Shown here: positions 3,962 through 10,724 of the stretch, in pieces
Layout of the letters: the number at the start of each line of letters is the position of its first letter
Position numbering within the stretch: the first letter of the stretch is position 1
NCBI GenBank assembly: GCA_016207585.1
Contig: JACQPI010000203.1
Location: forward strand, 1-10,724
From: Elusimicrobiota bacterium
GTDB taxonomy: Bacteria > Elusimicrobiota > Elusimicrobia > UBA1565 > JACRDR01
Reading direction: 5' to 3'
Length of the DNA: 10,724 bases
The notes under the pieces: generated by a model
What the model saw: the letters and a program-made list of their open reading frames with translations, nothing else
Database searches by the model: none
Told to the model about the DNA's origin: nothing
Translations under genes and position numbers: made by a program

Positions 3962-6204
3962 CGCAGGGCGCCCCCATGACCGACACCAGGACCCGCAACC
4001 CCACGACGCCGCGCACGCCCGGGCGGGTCGTCGCGTTTTCGGGTCCCAAGGAGGGCGTCGGCAAGACGACGGCCTGCCTCAACCTGGCGCTGGCCTGGGC
4101 GGGCTCGCAATCGCGCAACGTCCTCATCGTCCATCTCGATCCCCTCTGCCGCCAGGAGGTGGCCTATCTGCTCGGCCTGCAGGCGCCTTCCCTGGCCCAG
4201 CTCTCGCAGCTGGTGGGGCGGGAGGCCGGCACCCTGTCGAAGCTGCTCAAGGGGCGCATCCCGATGTCCCCGTGGGGGGTCGGGGTCCTTCCGTTGGGCG
4301 CTAAACGCTCCGACGCGCTGCAGGTGTCCCCGGAGACGATCCTCTCGATCTTGTCGGTCCTGTCGGACTCCTACGACATCTTCTTGGACGTGGACCCTTT
4401 CTTCCCCATGCAGGTGTTCGCGTTCGACATCGCGGACTTGGTGTATTGGGTCTGCCTCCCCCAGCGGGCCCACTTCGAGGCGACCTACAGCCTCTTCGAG
4501 GAGATCAAGAGCCTGCACTTTCCGCTGGAGCGCTTCGAGATCGTCGTCAACCAGGCCAACCTTCCGGGGGCGCTCACCCCCAAGGAGGCGGAGCGCTTCT
4601 TCGGCGCGATGGGGAAGAAGATAGTGTCCTACATGCCGTGGGAGGACCTGCTGCCGGAGTTCGCCAACCTGGGGCGCATCCTGGTCGTCGAGCAGCCCCA
4701 GTCCGGCTGGATCAAGGCCCTGCGTCCTCTATTGGGACGTCTGATGGAAGTCAAGCCGAGCGCCCGGCAGTGGCAGGCGTCGATCGGGGCCGGGGAGTTC
4801 CGGCAGGGGGCGGAGCTCTTATGGAAGCCCCGGGCCGAGGGCCCCGCCGGGGGCCCCGCGGCCCCGCCGCGCGCCGCCGTCGCCGCGGGGGAGGCGATGC
4901 CTCCCTTTTGGGACGAGCTGAAGATGAAGATGCACCGTTTTGTCGTCGCGGCCCTCGAGACCGAGCGCATCCGGGTCAGCGACTCTCCGGAGGTCAACCG
5001 CGAGCTGCGCGCCCGCGTCACGCAGATCATCGAGAACCTCCTGCAGAAGGAGGAAAACCTGCCCCTGTCGCGCGACCAGCGGGGGCGCTTCGTATCGGAG
5101 CTCCTCGATGAGATCCTGGGGCTGGGCCCCTTGGAGCAGCTCATGCGCGATCCGGCCGTCAACGAGGTGATGGTCAACGCCCCGGACCGCATCTACATCG
5201 AGCGTTCCGGCAAGCTGATCCTGACCTCCCTGAGGTTTCGCGACGAGGAGCAGATCGTCCAGGTGATCAAGCGCATCGTCGCGCCGATCGGGCGCCGCAT
5301 CGACGAGTCGGTGCCGTTGGTGGACGCGCGGCTCAAGGACGGCTCGCGCGTCAACGCGATCATCCCGCCCCTGGCGGTGTCCGGCCCGACCTTGACGATC
5401 CGCCGCTTCTCGGCCAAGCCGTTCACGGCCCAGGACCTGTTGGCGAAGGCGTCCATCTCCCAGGAGATCCTCGAGTTCCTGACCGCGTGCGTGCGCGCGC
5501 GCAAGAACGTCATCATCTCCGGCGGGACCGGAACCGGCAAAACGACGTTCCTCAACATGCTTTCGAACTACATCCCCGAGGACGAGCGCATCGTCACGGT
5601 GGAGGACACCGCGGAGCTCAAGCTGCAGCAGGAGCATTGGGTGCGCCTGGAGAGCCGCCCTCCGAACATCGAGGGCAAGGGCGAGATCACGATCCGCGAC
5701 CTGGTGCGCAACTGCCTGCGCATGCGCCCCGACCGCATCGTGGTCGGCGAGTGCCGAGGCGCCGAGGCGCTGGACATGCTCCAGGCGATGAACACGGGAC
5801 ACGAGGGCTCCCTGGCCACGATCCACTCCAACAGCCCCCGGGACGCGCTGTCGCGCCTGTCCGCCATGTGCCTGATGTCGGGGACGGAGCTGCCCATGTT
5901 CGTCCTGCGCGAGATGATCTCCTCGGCGGTGCACGTCATCGTGCAGATTTCCCGGTTCCAGGACGGCACGCGCAAGGTGACCTTCGTCACGGAAATCACG
6001 GGCCGCGACGAGAACTCGATCCTGACGCAGGATTTGTTCCGCTACGAGCAGACCGGGACTGAGGAGGGCGGCCGCGTCCTGGGCGCCTTCACCGGCTGCG
6101 GGGCGACGCCCACGTTTTACGAGGAGTTCAAACAGAAAGGCTTCCAGGTCTCCCGGGAACTCTTCCGGAAGGGGGGCGGGCCGGGCGCCGCGCCGAGAAA
6201 ATAA
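3958..6204 (+). CDS. tadZ-tadA: TadZ-TadA (CpaE-CpaF) fusion: ParA-like localisation ATPase joined to pilus assembly ATPase
   Basis: 748 residues. The GTG at 3958 overlaps the secretin stop; the ATG at 3976 (Met7), with AGGG upstream, is an equally possible start. Residues 23-280 are a ParA/MinD-like TadZ domain: deviant Walker A GPKEGVGKTT at 29-38, Walker A' VLIVHLDP at 55-62, Walker B YDIFLDVDP with Asp144. The receiver-like N-terminal domain common in CpaE/TadZ is absent. A Gly/Pro/Ala linker covers 290-316. Residues 317-748 are a full-length TadA/CpaF secretion ATPase: LGPLEQLMRDPAVNEVMVN, Walker A GGTGTGKTT at 522-530, Asp box TVEDTAEL near 547-554, Walker B RIVVGECRG with Glu598, His box GHEGSLATIH at 614-623. 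TadA powers pilin polymerisation at the inner membrane; TadZ places the machine in the cell. Usually these are separate neighbouring genes. The frame is open throughout, so the fusion looks real. Confidence 0.92.
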   Translation: MTQGAPMTDTRTRNPTTPRTPGRVVAFSGPKEGVGKTTACLNLALAWAGSQSRNVLIVHLDPLCRQEVAYLLGLQAPSLAQLSQLVGREAGTLSKLLKGRIPMSPWGVGVLPLGAKRSDALQVSPETILSILSVLSDSYDIFLDVDPFFPMQVFAFDIADLVYWVCLPQRAHFEATYSLFEEIKSLHFPLERFEIVVNQANLPGALTPKEAERFFGAMGKKIVSYMPWEDLLPEFANLGRILVVEQPQSGWIKALRPLLGRLMEVKPSARQWQASIGAGEFRQGAELLWKPRAEGPAGGPAAPPRAAVAAGEAMPPFWDELKMKMHRFVVAALETERIRVSDSPEVNRELRARVTQIIENLLQKEENLPLSRDQRGRFVSELLDEILGLGPLEQLMRDPAVNEVMVNAPDRIYIERSGKLILTSLRFRDEEQIVQVIKRIVAPIGRRIDESVPLVDARLKDGSRVNAIIPPLAVSGPTLTIRRFSAKPFTAQDLLAKASISQEILEFLTACVRARKNVIISGGTGTGKTTFLNMLSNYIPEDERIVTVEDTAELKLQQEHWVRLESRPPNIEGKGEITIRDLVRNCLRMRPDRIVVGECRGAEALDMLQAMNTGHEGSLATIHSNSPRDALSRLSAMCLMSGTELPMFVLREMISSAVHVIVQISRFQDGTRKVTFVTEITGRDENSILTQDLFRYEQTGTEEGGRVLGAFTGCGATPTFYEEFKQKGFQVSRELFRKGGGPGAAPRK

Positions 6205-7730
6205 TGAGGGGCATTCGATTGGCGGCGGCGGTCCTGACGGCGTCGGGAGCCTGGCTGGCGTCGGCGGCGGCGCCCGCCTTCGCTTTTACTCCCAAGCAGA
6301 TGGACCTTATCACCGATCCGCAGAACGGCGCGGAGGTGCGCTGCCAGTATTTCTACCACTACCTCAAGCGCGACCGCGATCCCAACCTCGTCTTGCCCGC
6401 CTGGGTCGACTCCGTGCTCGCGGCCATGATCCAGACTCCGCGTTGGCGCGACCCCGAGGAGGGCGTGCTCAACGAGGCGCAGCTCTGGCAGGCGCCGGCC
6501 TCGGTGCTCTACGAGTTTTTCCAGCATACGCGCAAGACATTCCCCCCGGACCGCGGCGGCGTGTATGCGCAGCCGGGAAGCCTGATCCGCGATTATGAGG
6601 ATGCCCGCACGCGCTTTCAGATGTCGCTCGACCGGCTCTACCGCGCGAAGCTGGGCGACTCGCTCGGCGGGCGGGGGCGCTCCGTGATGGCGGCCTTCGA
6701 ACTCATCCTCAAGGAAATGGACAGCGTCCTCGACGCGCTCTCGAGCCAGGACGCCAAGCGCTATACGGAAGCCGTCCTGGCGGTCGGGGCCCTGACGAAC
6801 CAAGTGTACGGCATACTTCAGCAGCCGCCCCGCGGCCACTCCCCGGCGCCTCCCAAGCGCGGCGCGCACAACGCCCTGCCGCTGCTTCTCATGATGGTGG
6901 GGGCGTTGTGCCTTTTCGGCGCCGCGCTCAGCGTCGCGATGGCCCGCTCGGAGATGATCGACCAAAAGGTCGACGAGTTTTGGAGCCGCTCCCGGGGCTG
7001 GGCCCAGGAGTTCAACCGGCAGTTCATCCAGATCAAGGTCCAATACCTCGTCATCGTTCCCTTGGCGCTGGGGATGCTCATGGGAATGGCGACGCTCAAC
7101 GTCTTCGGTTTTCTCCTTCTCTCGGCGGCCGGGGCCTACGTCGGCACCAACCTGCCGCGCTGGCTCTTGAACTTCATCCGCGCGCGCCGCGGCAAGCGGG
7201 TCGAGGCCCAGCTCATGGACGCGATGATCTTGATGTCGAACGCTCTCAAGTCGGGCCTCGACATCGTCCAGGGCTTCGAGCTAGTCAGCCGGGACCTCGT
7301 GCCCCCTATTTCCGAGGAATTCGGCCTCGTGATCAAGAATTACCAATTGGGGACTCCTTTCGAGAAGGCCCTGGAGGGGATGGAGTCCCGCATCGCCAGC
7401 CGGCTTCTGACCTACGTCATCAAGGCGATCGCCATCCAGCGCTCGGTCGGCGGCAACCTCACCAAAATTTTCGACCGGATCGTCGAGAACATCCGGGAGG
7501 AGGGCAAGCTCGAGGAGAAGATGCAGGCGCTGACCGCCCAACAGCGCATCCAGTCGGTCGTCGTCGGGATCATGCCCTGGCTCATGGTGGGGATCATGTT
7601 TCTGTTCCAGCCGGAAACGATGTCGAGGTACTACTTCTCGCCGTTGGGTTTCTTGACGGTGGCCTCCTGCGTGATCTGGATGTCGATCGGCATGGGGATC
7701 GTGCGCAAGCTGGCGGATATCCAGGTATGA
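6204..7730 (+). CDS. tadB: TadB inner membrane platform protein with an extra N-terminal predicted periplasmic domain
   Basis: 508 residues, against about 280-330 for ordinary TadB. The start overlaps the preceding stop (TAATG). Residues 1-27 look like a signal peptide (RLAAAVLTASGAW, cleavage near AFA-F). Residues 28-205 are a soluble, mainly helical region I do not recognise (contains VLPAWVDSVLAAMIQTPRWR and YRAKLGDSLGGRGRSV), followed by a Pro-rich linker at 206-222. The normal TadB layout then begins: membrane helix 223-247, two more at about 280-322, and the cytoplasmic T2SSF/GspF domain from about 338 (LMDAMILMSNALKSGLDIVQG, then YQLGTPFEKALEGM, RSVGGNLTKIFDRI), ending with two membrane helices. 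This topology puts the new domain in the periplasm and the T2SSF domain in the cytosol. With TadC it forms the platform on which TadA acts. The TadB part is secure; the role of the extra domain is unknown. Confidence 0.9.
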   Translation: MRGIRLAAAVLTASGAWLASAAAPAFAFTPKQMDLITDPQNGAEVRCQYFYHYLKRDRDPNLVLPAWVDSVLAAMIQTPRWRDPEEGVLNEAQLWQAPASVLYEFFQHTRKTFPPDRGGVYAQPGSLIRDYEDARTRFQMSLDRLYRAKLGDSLGGRGRSVMAAFELILKEMDSVLDALSSQDAKRYTEAVLAVGALTNQVYGILQQPPRGHSPAPPKRGAHNALPLLLMMVGALCLFGAALSVAMARSEMIDQKVDEFWSRSRGWAQEFNRQFIQIKVQYLVIVPLALGMLMGMATLNVFGFLLLSAAGAYVGTNLPRWLLNFIRARRGKRVEAQLMDAMILMSNALKSGLDIVQGFELVSRDLVPPISEEFGLVIKNYQLGTPFEKALEGMESRIASRLLTYVIKAIAIQRSVGGNLTKIFDRIVENIREEGKLEEKMQALTAQQRIQSVVVGIMPWLMVGIMFLFQPETMSRYYFSPLGFLTVASCVIWMSIGMGIVRKLADIQV

Positions 7731-7731
7731 T

Positions 7732-8628
7732 ATGAACCCGTCCCCGGCGTTCATCCCTCCGGTCTTGCATTACGTCCTGCTGGCGATCTCCATCTTGGGA
7801 TCGATGGCGGCCTTCCAGGCGGTCTATCGCTTCTTCCTGCCCTCCGCCCAGGGCGCGGTCACGCCGAAGGCGGTCGCTGGGGAGTCCGCCTTCGACCGGC
7901 TGGAAGCCTCCGCCAGTGTCCTGGCCCGGCTGGACCTTTTTTTCGTGCATCAATTCCGGCTGGGAGCCCGCCTGGAGGAGATCTACATGCTTCTCGGGCG
8001 CCCTGTCAAGCCGACGCCGGTCCATATCCTGCATTACCAGGAATTGGCCGCGCTGCTGGTTCCGTTCTTCCTGTACGTGCTCCTGGAGTCGCCCGCCGCC
8101 GCCCTGGCGGCTCCGATCGCCTTTTGGCTGCCCCTGACCTATTTCCAGAGCAAGGTCCGGGAAAGGCAGTTGCAGATTCAACGCGGCTTTCCCGCCTTCG
8201 TCGATCTGGCGGCCTTGACGATCGAGTCGGGGCTCGATTACATGTCCGCCTTCGACCGTATCGTGCGCTCGACGACCGTCCGCTCGGAGCTGGAGATCGA
8301 GGTCGAGAAGATGCTCTCCGAGATCCAGCTGGGGTATTCGCGCCGCGAGGCCTTGCGGCGCCTGGCGATGCGCACGGGCCTGCAGGACGTGCGCTCCTTC
8401 GTCGGGCTGATCATCCAGTCCGACGAGCTGGGCACCAGCCTGGTGGACCTCCTGCGCAACTTTTCCCAGGACATGCGCTTCCGGCGGCTCAACAAGGCCG
8501 AGAAAGTGGCCGCGCAGGCCGCCACCAAAATGCTGGTGCCGATCTTCCTCTTCATATTCCCGACCGTTTTCGTCTTGATGCTGGCGCCGATGATGGTGAA
8601 TCTGTTCAAGGGGGGGCTCGGTTTCTGA
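7732..8628 (+). CDS. tadC: TadC inner membrane platform protein
   Basis: 298 residues, usual TadC length. The first membrane segment is at about 11-34 (VLHYVLLAISILGSMAAFQ), a second hydrophobic block at about 105-141 probably holds two helices, and the last helix is at about 268-291 (MLVPIFLFIFPTVFVLML). Between them, from about 153, lies the T2SSF domain: FPAFVDLAALTIESGLDYMSAF, then SEIQLGYSRREALRRLA and LIIQSDELGTSL, all characteristic of TadC. Family knowledge: TadB and TadC together form the inner membrane platform that the TadA ATPase engages to extrude pilin. The ATG follows the tadB stop by 1 base (TGATATG), the same junction found between the porV-like and first flp genes. It ends FKGGLGF. 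No unusual feature was seen. Confidence 0.92.
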   Translation: MNPSPAFIPPVLHYVLLAISILGSMAAFQAVYRFFLPSAQGAVTPKAVAGESAFDRLEASASVLARLDLFFVHQFRLGARLEEIYMLLGRPVKPTPVHILHYQELAALLVPFFLYVLLESPAAALAAPIAFWLPLTYFQSKVRERQLQIQRGFPAFVDLAALTIESGLDYMSAFDRIVRSTTVRSELEIEVEKMLSEIQLGYSRREALRRLAMRTGLQDVRSFVGLIIQSDELGTSLVDLLRNFSQDMRFRRLNKAEKVAAQAATKMLVPIFLFIFPTVFVLMLAPMMVNLFKGGLGF

Positions 8629-8630
8629 AT

Positions 8631-9950
8631 ATGAATGTACGCGGCGCGGGACTGGGCGCGGCCTGCCTGCTCGTCGCTGTCGCCGGGCCGGCGCCGTGCG
8701 CGCAGAAGGGCGCGCGGCGCAACGCGGGCGAGGCGGAGAAGCTGTTCCTCAACATGACGAAGGTCAACTTGGGAACCCTCAGCACGGAAGAGGACAAGAA
8801 GAAGTACCTCTATACGATCCAGCTGGAGAAGGCCCGGATCACGCGCAAGACGCTGCAGGCGGCCTATGAAAACGCCCATGACCTGTATCGTTCGGGGGAC
8901 TATGAGGGGGCCCGGGAGCTGACCGCCAAGATACTCAATATCGATCCCGGCTACGAGGACGCCGCGATCCTCCAGCGGGCCGCCACCCAGCTCCAGGGCA
9001 GCAAGCGCAGCTTTCTGTCCGAAAACCAGCTCGTGGAGTTCAAATTCGGCGAGGGCATGAATATGTATCGCCAAGGGCGCCTGGTCGAGGCGGCCCAGCG
9101 GCTCGGCGAGGCCTCCAAGCTCGCGCCCTACAACCTCAAGGCGCGCTATTGGCTGCGCAAGCTTCACGGGGAATTGGCGCAGGAGCATTACCGGCGCGGC
9201 CAGACGGCCTACCGCCAGCACCGGCTCAGAGAGACGCTGGACCAGTGGTACGCCGCGCTGGTGCTCCATCCTCACTTTCCGCGGCTGGCGGAATCGATAT
9301 CGAAGGTGGAGACCGAGCTCAGGCGCTCCGAGGCCAACGAGAAGCTGCAGTCGGCCCTGCAGCTCTACAGCCAAGGGCGCAGCGAGGACTCCTTGAAGGC
9401 CTTGGAGCAGGTGCTTTTGGTCCAGCCCAGCGACGCCAAGGCGCAGCGGCTCATGTCGGAGATACGCGCCGAGATGGCGAACCAGTTCGTGGCGGAGGGC
9501 CGGCGGCTCTATAACCAGCGGCAGTACCCCGCCGCGATCGTCCAATGGAAAAAAGCCGTGGAGTACGGCTACGACGCCTCCCTGGGCGAGCAGCTCGCGA
9601 CCCGCGCCCGGGACGCGATGCGCCGCGAGACGGAGGAAAAGAAGCGGCGGGAGGAGGCCGCCCAGCGGCACGAGGAGGAGGACAAGCGCAAGGCCGAGGA
9701 GGAGGCCAAGGCCGCCCAGGAAAAGGCGGCGCAGCCCTCGGGGGCGGGGGTCCCCATATCGCCGATGGGCGTGACGGAGGAGAACCGCCGGTCGGCGATC
9801 CAGCACTGGAACTTAGGGATTATCTCTTTCCAGAAAGGGGACTACGACAAGGCGCGCGACGAATGGATCCTGTGCAAAAAACTCGATCCGAGCAACTCGG
9901 ACTGCCTGGCCGGGCTGCAGCGCATCGAGGCCCAGCTCGGGGGACCCTAG
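8631..9950 (+). CDS. Exported TPR-repeat protein in the TadD position
   Basis: 439 residues from the ATG at 8631, 2 bases after the tadC stop. The same frame stays open further upstream, but that part overlaps tadC and codes nothing plausible. Residues 1-24 look like a signal peptide (LGAACLLVAVAGPAP); Cys23 is not in a proper lipobox, so a lipoprotein is unlikely. At least six TPR-like units are visible, for example NAHDLYRSGDYEGARELTAK, GMNMYRQGRLVEAAQRLGEA, GQTAYRQHRLRETLDQWYAA, and the last, LGIISFQKGDYDKARDEW, after residue 391. A highly charged Glu/Lys/Arg/Ala helix (about 331-368) separates the last repeat from the others and should form a coiled coil or single alpha helix. In Tad systems TadD is a TPR lipoprotein thought to help secretin assembly; this protein is larger and seems not lipidated. 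A periplasmic scaffold for the machine is a reasonable inference. Confidence 0.8.
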   Translation: MNVRGAGLGAACLLVAVAGPAPCAQKGARRNAGEAEKLFLNMTKVNLGTLSTEEDKKKYLYTIQLEKARITRKTLQAAYENAHDLYRSGDYEGARELTAKILNIDPGYEDAAILQRAATQLQGSKRSFLSENQLVEFKFGEGMNMYRQGRLVEAAQRLGEASKLAPYNLKARYWLRKLHGELAQEHYRRGQTAYRQHRLRETLDQWYAALVLHPHFPRLAESISKVETELRRSEANEKLQSALQLYSQGRSEDSLKALEQVLLVQPSDAKAQRLMSEIRAEMANQFVAEGRRLYNQRQYPAAIVQWKKAVEYGYDASLGEQLATRARDAMRRETEEKKRREEAAQRHEEEDKRKAEEEAKAAQEKAAQPSGAGVPISPMGVTEENRRSAIQHWNLGIISFQKGDYDKARDEWILCKKLDPSNSDCLAGLQRIEAQLGGP

Positions 9951-9956
9951 ACTCCG

Positions 9957-10724
9957 ATGAAGCTCAGCGCGAAATGGATCCTCTGGTATCTGGCGATCGG
10001 CCTGTACGTGATGTTTTTCGCCGGAGTTTTCTACTATTACCAATACAAGGGCATCTTCGACGAACAGCTCAAGCGGGGCGCCATCGATATGGTGCGGGTC
10101 TACGCGCCGACCCTCATCAAGGGACTCAGCCGCAACCAGGCCGCCATCACCCTCGATGAGTTCGACATCGTCACGAGAATCGCCAAGGACGAGCGGGTCG
10201 CCTCCCTCGCGTATTTGAACCGATTCGGGGAGGTCCGGTGGTTCAAGGACGCCAACAAGATCGGGCTCAGCTTCGACGAGTTCGCCAAGCAGTTCCCTCC
10301 GCCCACCGACGCCATCGAACTGGCCTACTCGTCCAAAAACCCCCGCGTGCGCCCCGTCGCGGACCAGCCGCTCTATGAGGCGGCGATTCCCCTGGCGGTT
10401 CGCGGGGACGTCGTCGGCATCATCGACCTCCAGGTGTCTCGCATCGGGGCGGAGGGAGTCATCCGGCAGGCGCTTCAACGCTATATCCTGGTGGGGTCGG
10501 GCGTGCTGCTGATCATGGGCATCACCCTGTATTTCTTCATGTTCCATTCCGTCCTCAACCCGCTCCTCCACCTGCGCGACGCGATCGAAGCGATCTCCTT
10601 CAAGAGTCTGGAGCTCAAGTTCTCCCCGCGCAAGGACGAGATCGGCGAGCTGGCGCACATGCTGCAGGTGTTCCTGCAGAAGGTCAAGGCCGAGATGGCG
10701 AATACGATGCTCCGGGAGCGGCAG
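9957..10724 (+). CDS. Membrane sensor protein with extracytoplasmic domain and HAMP, 3' end outside window
   Basis: The frame is open from the ATG at 9957 to the window edge (256 codons), so the output domain is not visible. The first membrane helix is at about 7-27 (WILWYLAIGLYVMFFAGVFYY). An extracytoplasmic region of about 148 residues follows, with FDIVTRIAKDERVASLAYLN and LYEAAIPLAVRGDVVGIIDL, a strand pattern like the PAS/Cache-type sensors of kinases and chemoreceptors. The second helix is at about 176-196 (YILVGSGVLLIMGITLYFF). A HAMP linker follows: Pro202, LRDAIEAIS, and DEIGEL at 227-232, continuing into LQVFLQKVKAEM. The missing part could be a histidine kinase, GGDEF/EAL, adenylate cyclase or PP2C-type phosphatase domain. 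It starts 6 bases after the TPR gene, so it is probably in the same operon and may tune piliation or read out surface contact (inference). Confidence 0.8.
   Translation, partial: MKLSAKWILWYLAIGLYVMFFAGVFYYYQYKGIFDEQLKRGAIDMVRVYAPTLIKGLSRNQAAITLDEFDIVTRIAKDERVASLAYLNRFGEVRWFKDANKIGLSFDEFAKQFPPPTDAIELAYSSKNPRVRPVADQPLYEAAIPLAVRGDVVGIIDLQVSRIGAEGVIRQALQRYILVGSGVLLIMGITLYFFMFHSVLNPLLHLRDAIEAISFKSLELKFSPRKDEIGELAHMLQVFLQKVKAEMANTMLRERQ

Noticed and set aside
4819..5934. Minus-strand open frame (371 codons) opposite the TadA domain
   Set aside because: The opposite strand encodes a TadA ATPase with all its motifs; the minus product is low-complexity Arg/Asp/His/Leu, a usual shadow in GC-rich DNA.
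8124..8630. Upstream extension of the TPR protein frame overlapping tadC
   Set aside because: It runs in another frame inside tadC, is Arg/Gly/Ala-rich, and would place a signal peptide in mid-protein; the ATG at 8631 gives a clean N-terminal signal peptide.
8238..9806. Long minus-strand open frame (522 codons) opposite the TPR and tadC genes
   Set aside because: It mirrors strong plus-strand coding sequence with G/C third positions; the product is Leu/Arg/His/Gly-rich with no recognisable domain or ribosome binding site.

Overview
The window is one tightly packed block of plus-strand genes in GC-rich DNA with strong G/C preference at third codon positions. Eight of its eleven genes belong to a Tad (tight adherence, Flp-type IVc) pilus assembly system. 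The other three are a T9SS/FlgD-type C-terminal-domain protein and a PorV/PorQ-family outer membrane protein upstream, and a membrane sensor with a HAMP domain downstream. A secretin, PorV-family barrel and signal peptides indicate a diderm bacterium. PorV/CTD proteins together with an unusual Tad layout point away from Proteobacteria, perhaps to Elusimicrobiota or an FCB-like group. That placement is inference with low confidence. No RNA gene, CRISPR array or transposase gene was seen, and the longest gap between genes is 73 bases.

Layout: 1-405, 3' part of a secreted protein ending in a FlgD/T9SS type A-like domain; 407-1375, PorV/PorQ-family protein; 1377-1583 and 1600-1791, two Flp-type prepilins; 1865-2380, TadE-like minor pilin; 2401-3156, CpaB/RcpC; 3188-3961, a short CpaC/RcpA secretin; 3958-6204, a TadZ-TadA (CpaE-CpaF) fusion; 6204-7730, TadB with a large extra N-terminal domain; 7732-8628, TadC; 8631-9950, a TPR protein in the usual TadD place; 9957-10724, a HAMP sensor protein cut by the window edge. 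Most junctions are 1-30 bases or overlap (GTGA, TAATG), so this is probably one operon with translational coupling.

How it works together (family knowledge): Flp and TadE prepilins are inserted in the inner membrane and cleaved after a Gly. TadA hydrolyses ATP to drive assembly on the TadB/TadC platform, TadZ positions the machine, and the fibre leaves through the secretin, aided by CpaB and TPR proteins. No prepilin peptidase (TadV/CpaA), TadF or TadG is in the window, so these must lie elsewhere or be absent.

Main unusual points: (1) a 57-base, in-frame, palindrome-bearing insertion in the tadE leader, flanked by 8-base direct repeats, whose removal restores an ordinary TadE prepilin; (2) a natural fusion of the localisation ATPase and the assembly ATPase; (3) a secretin reduced to a signal peptide plus the core domain; (4) a TadB carrying a predicted ~195-residue periplasmic domain; (5) a CTD protein and a PorV-family protein placed directly ahead of the pilin genes.
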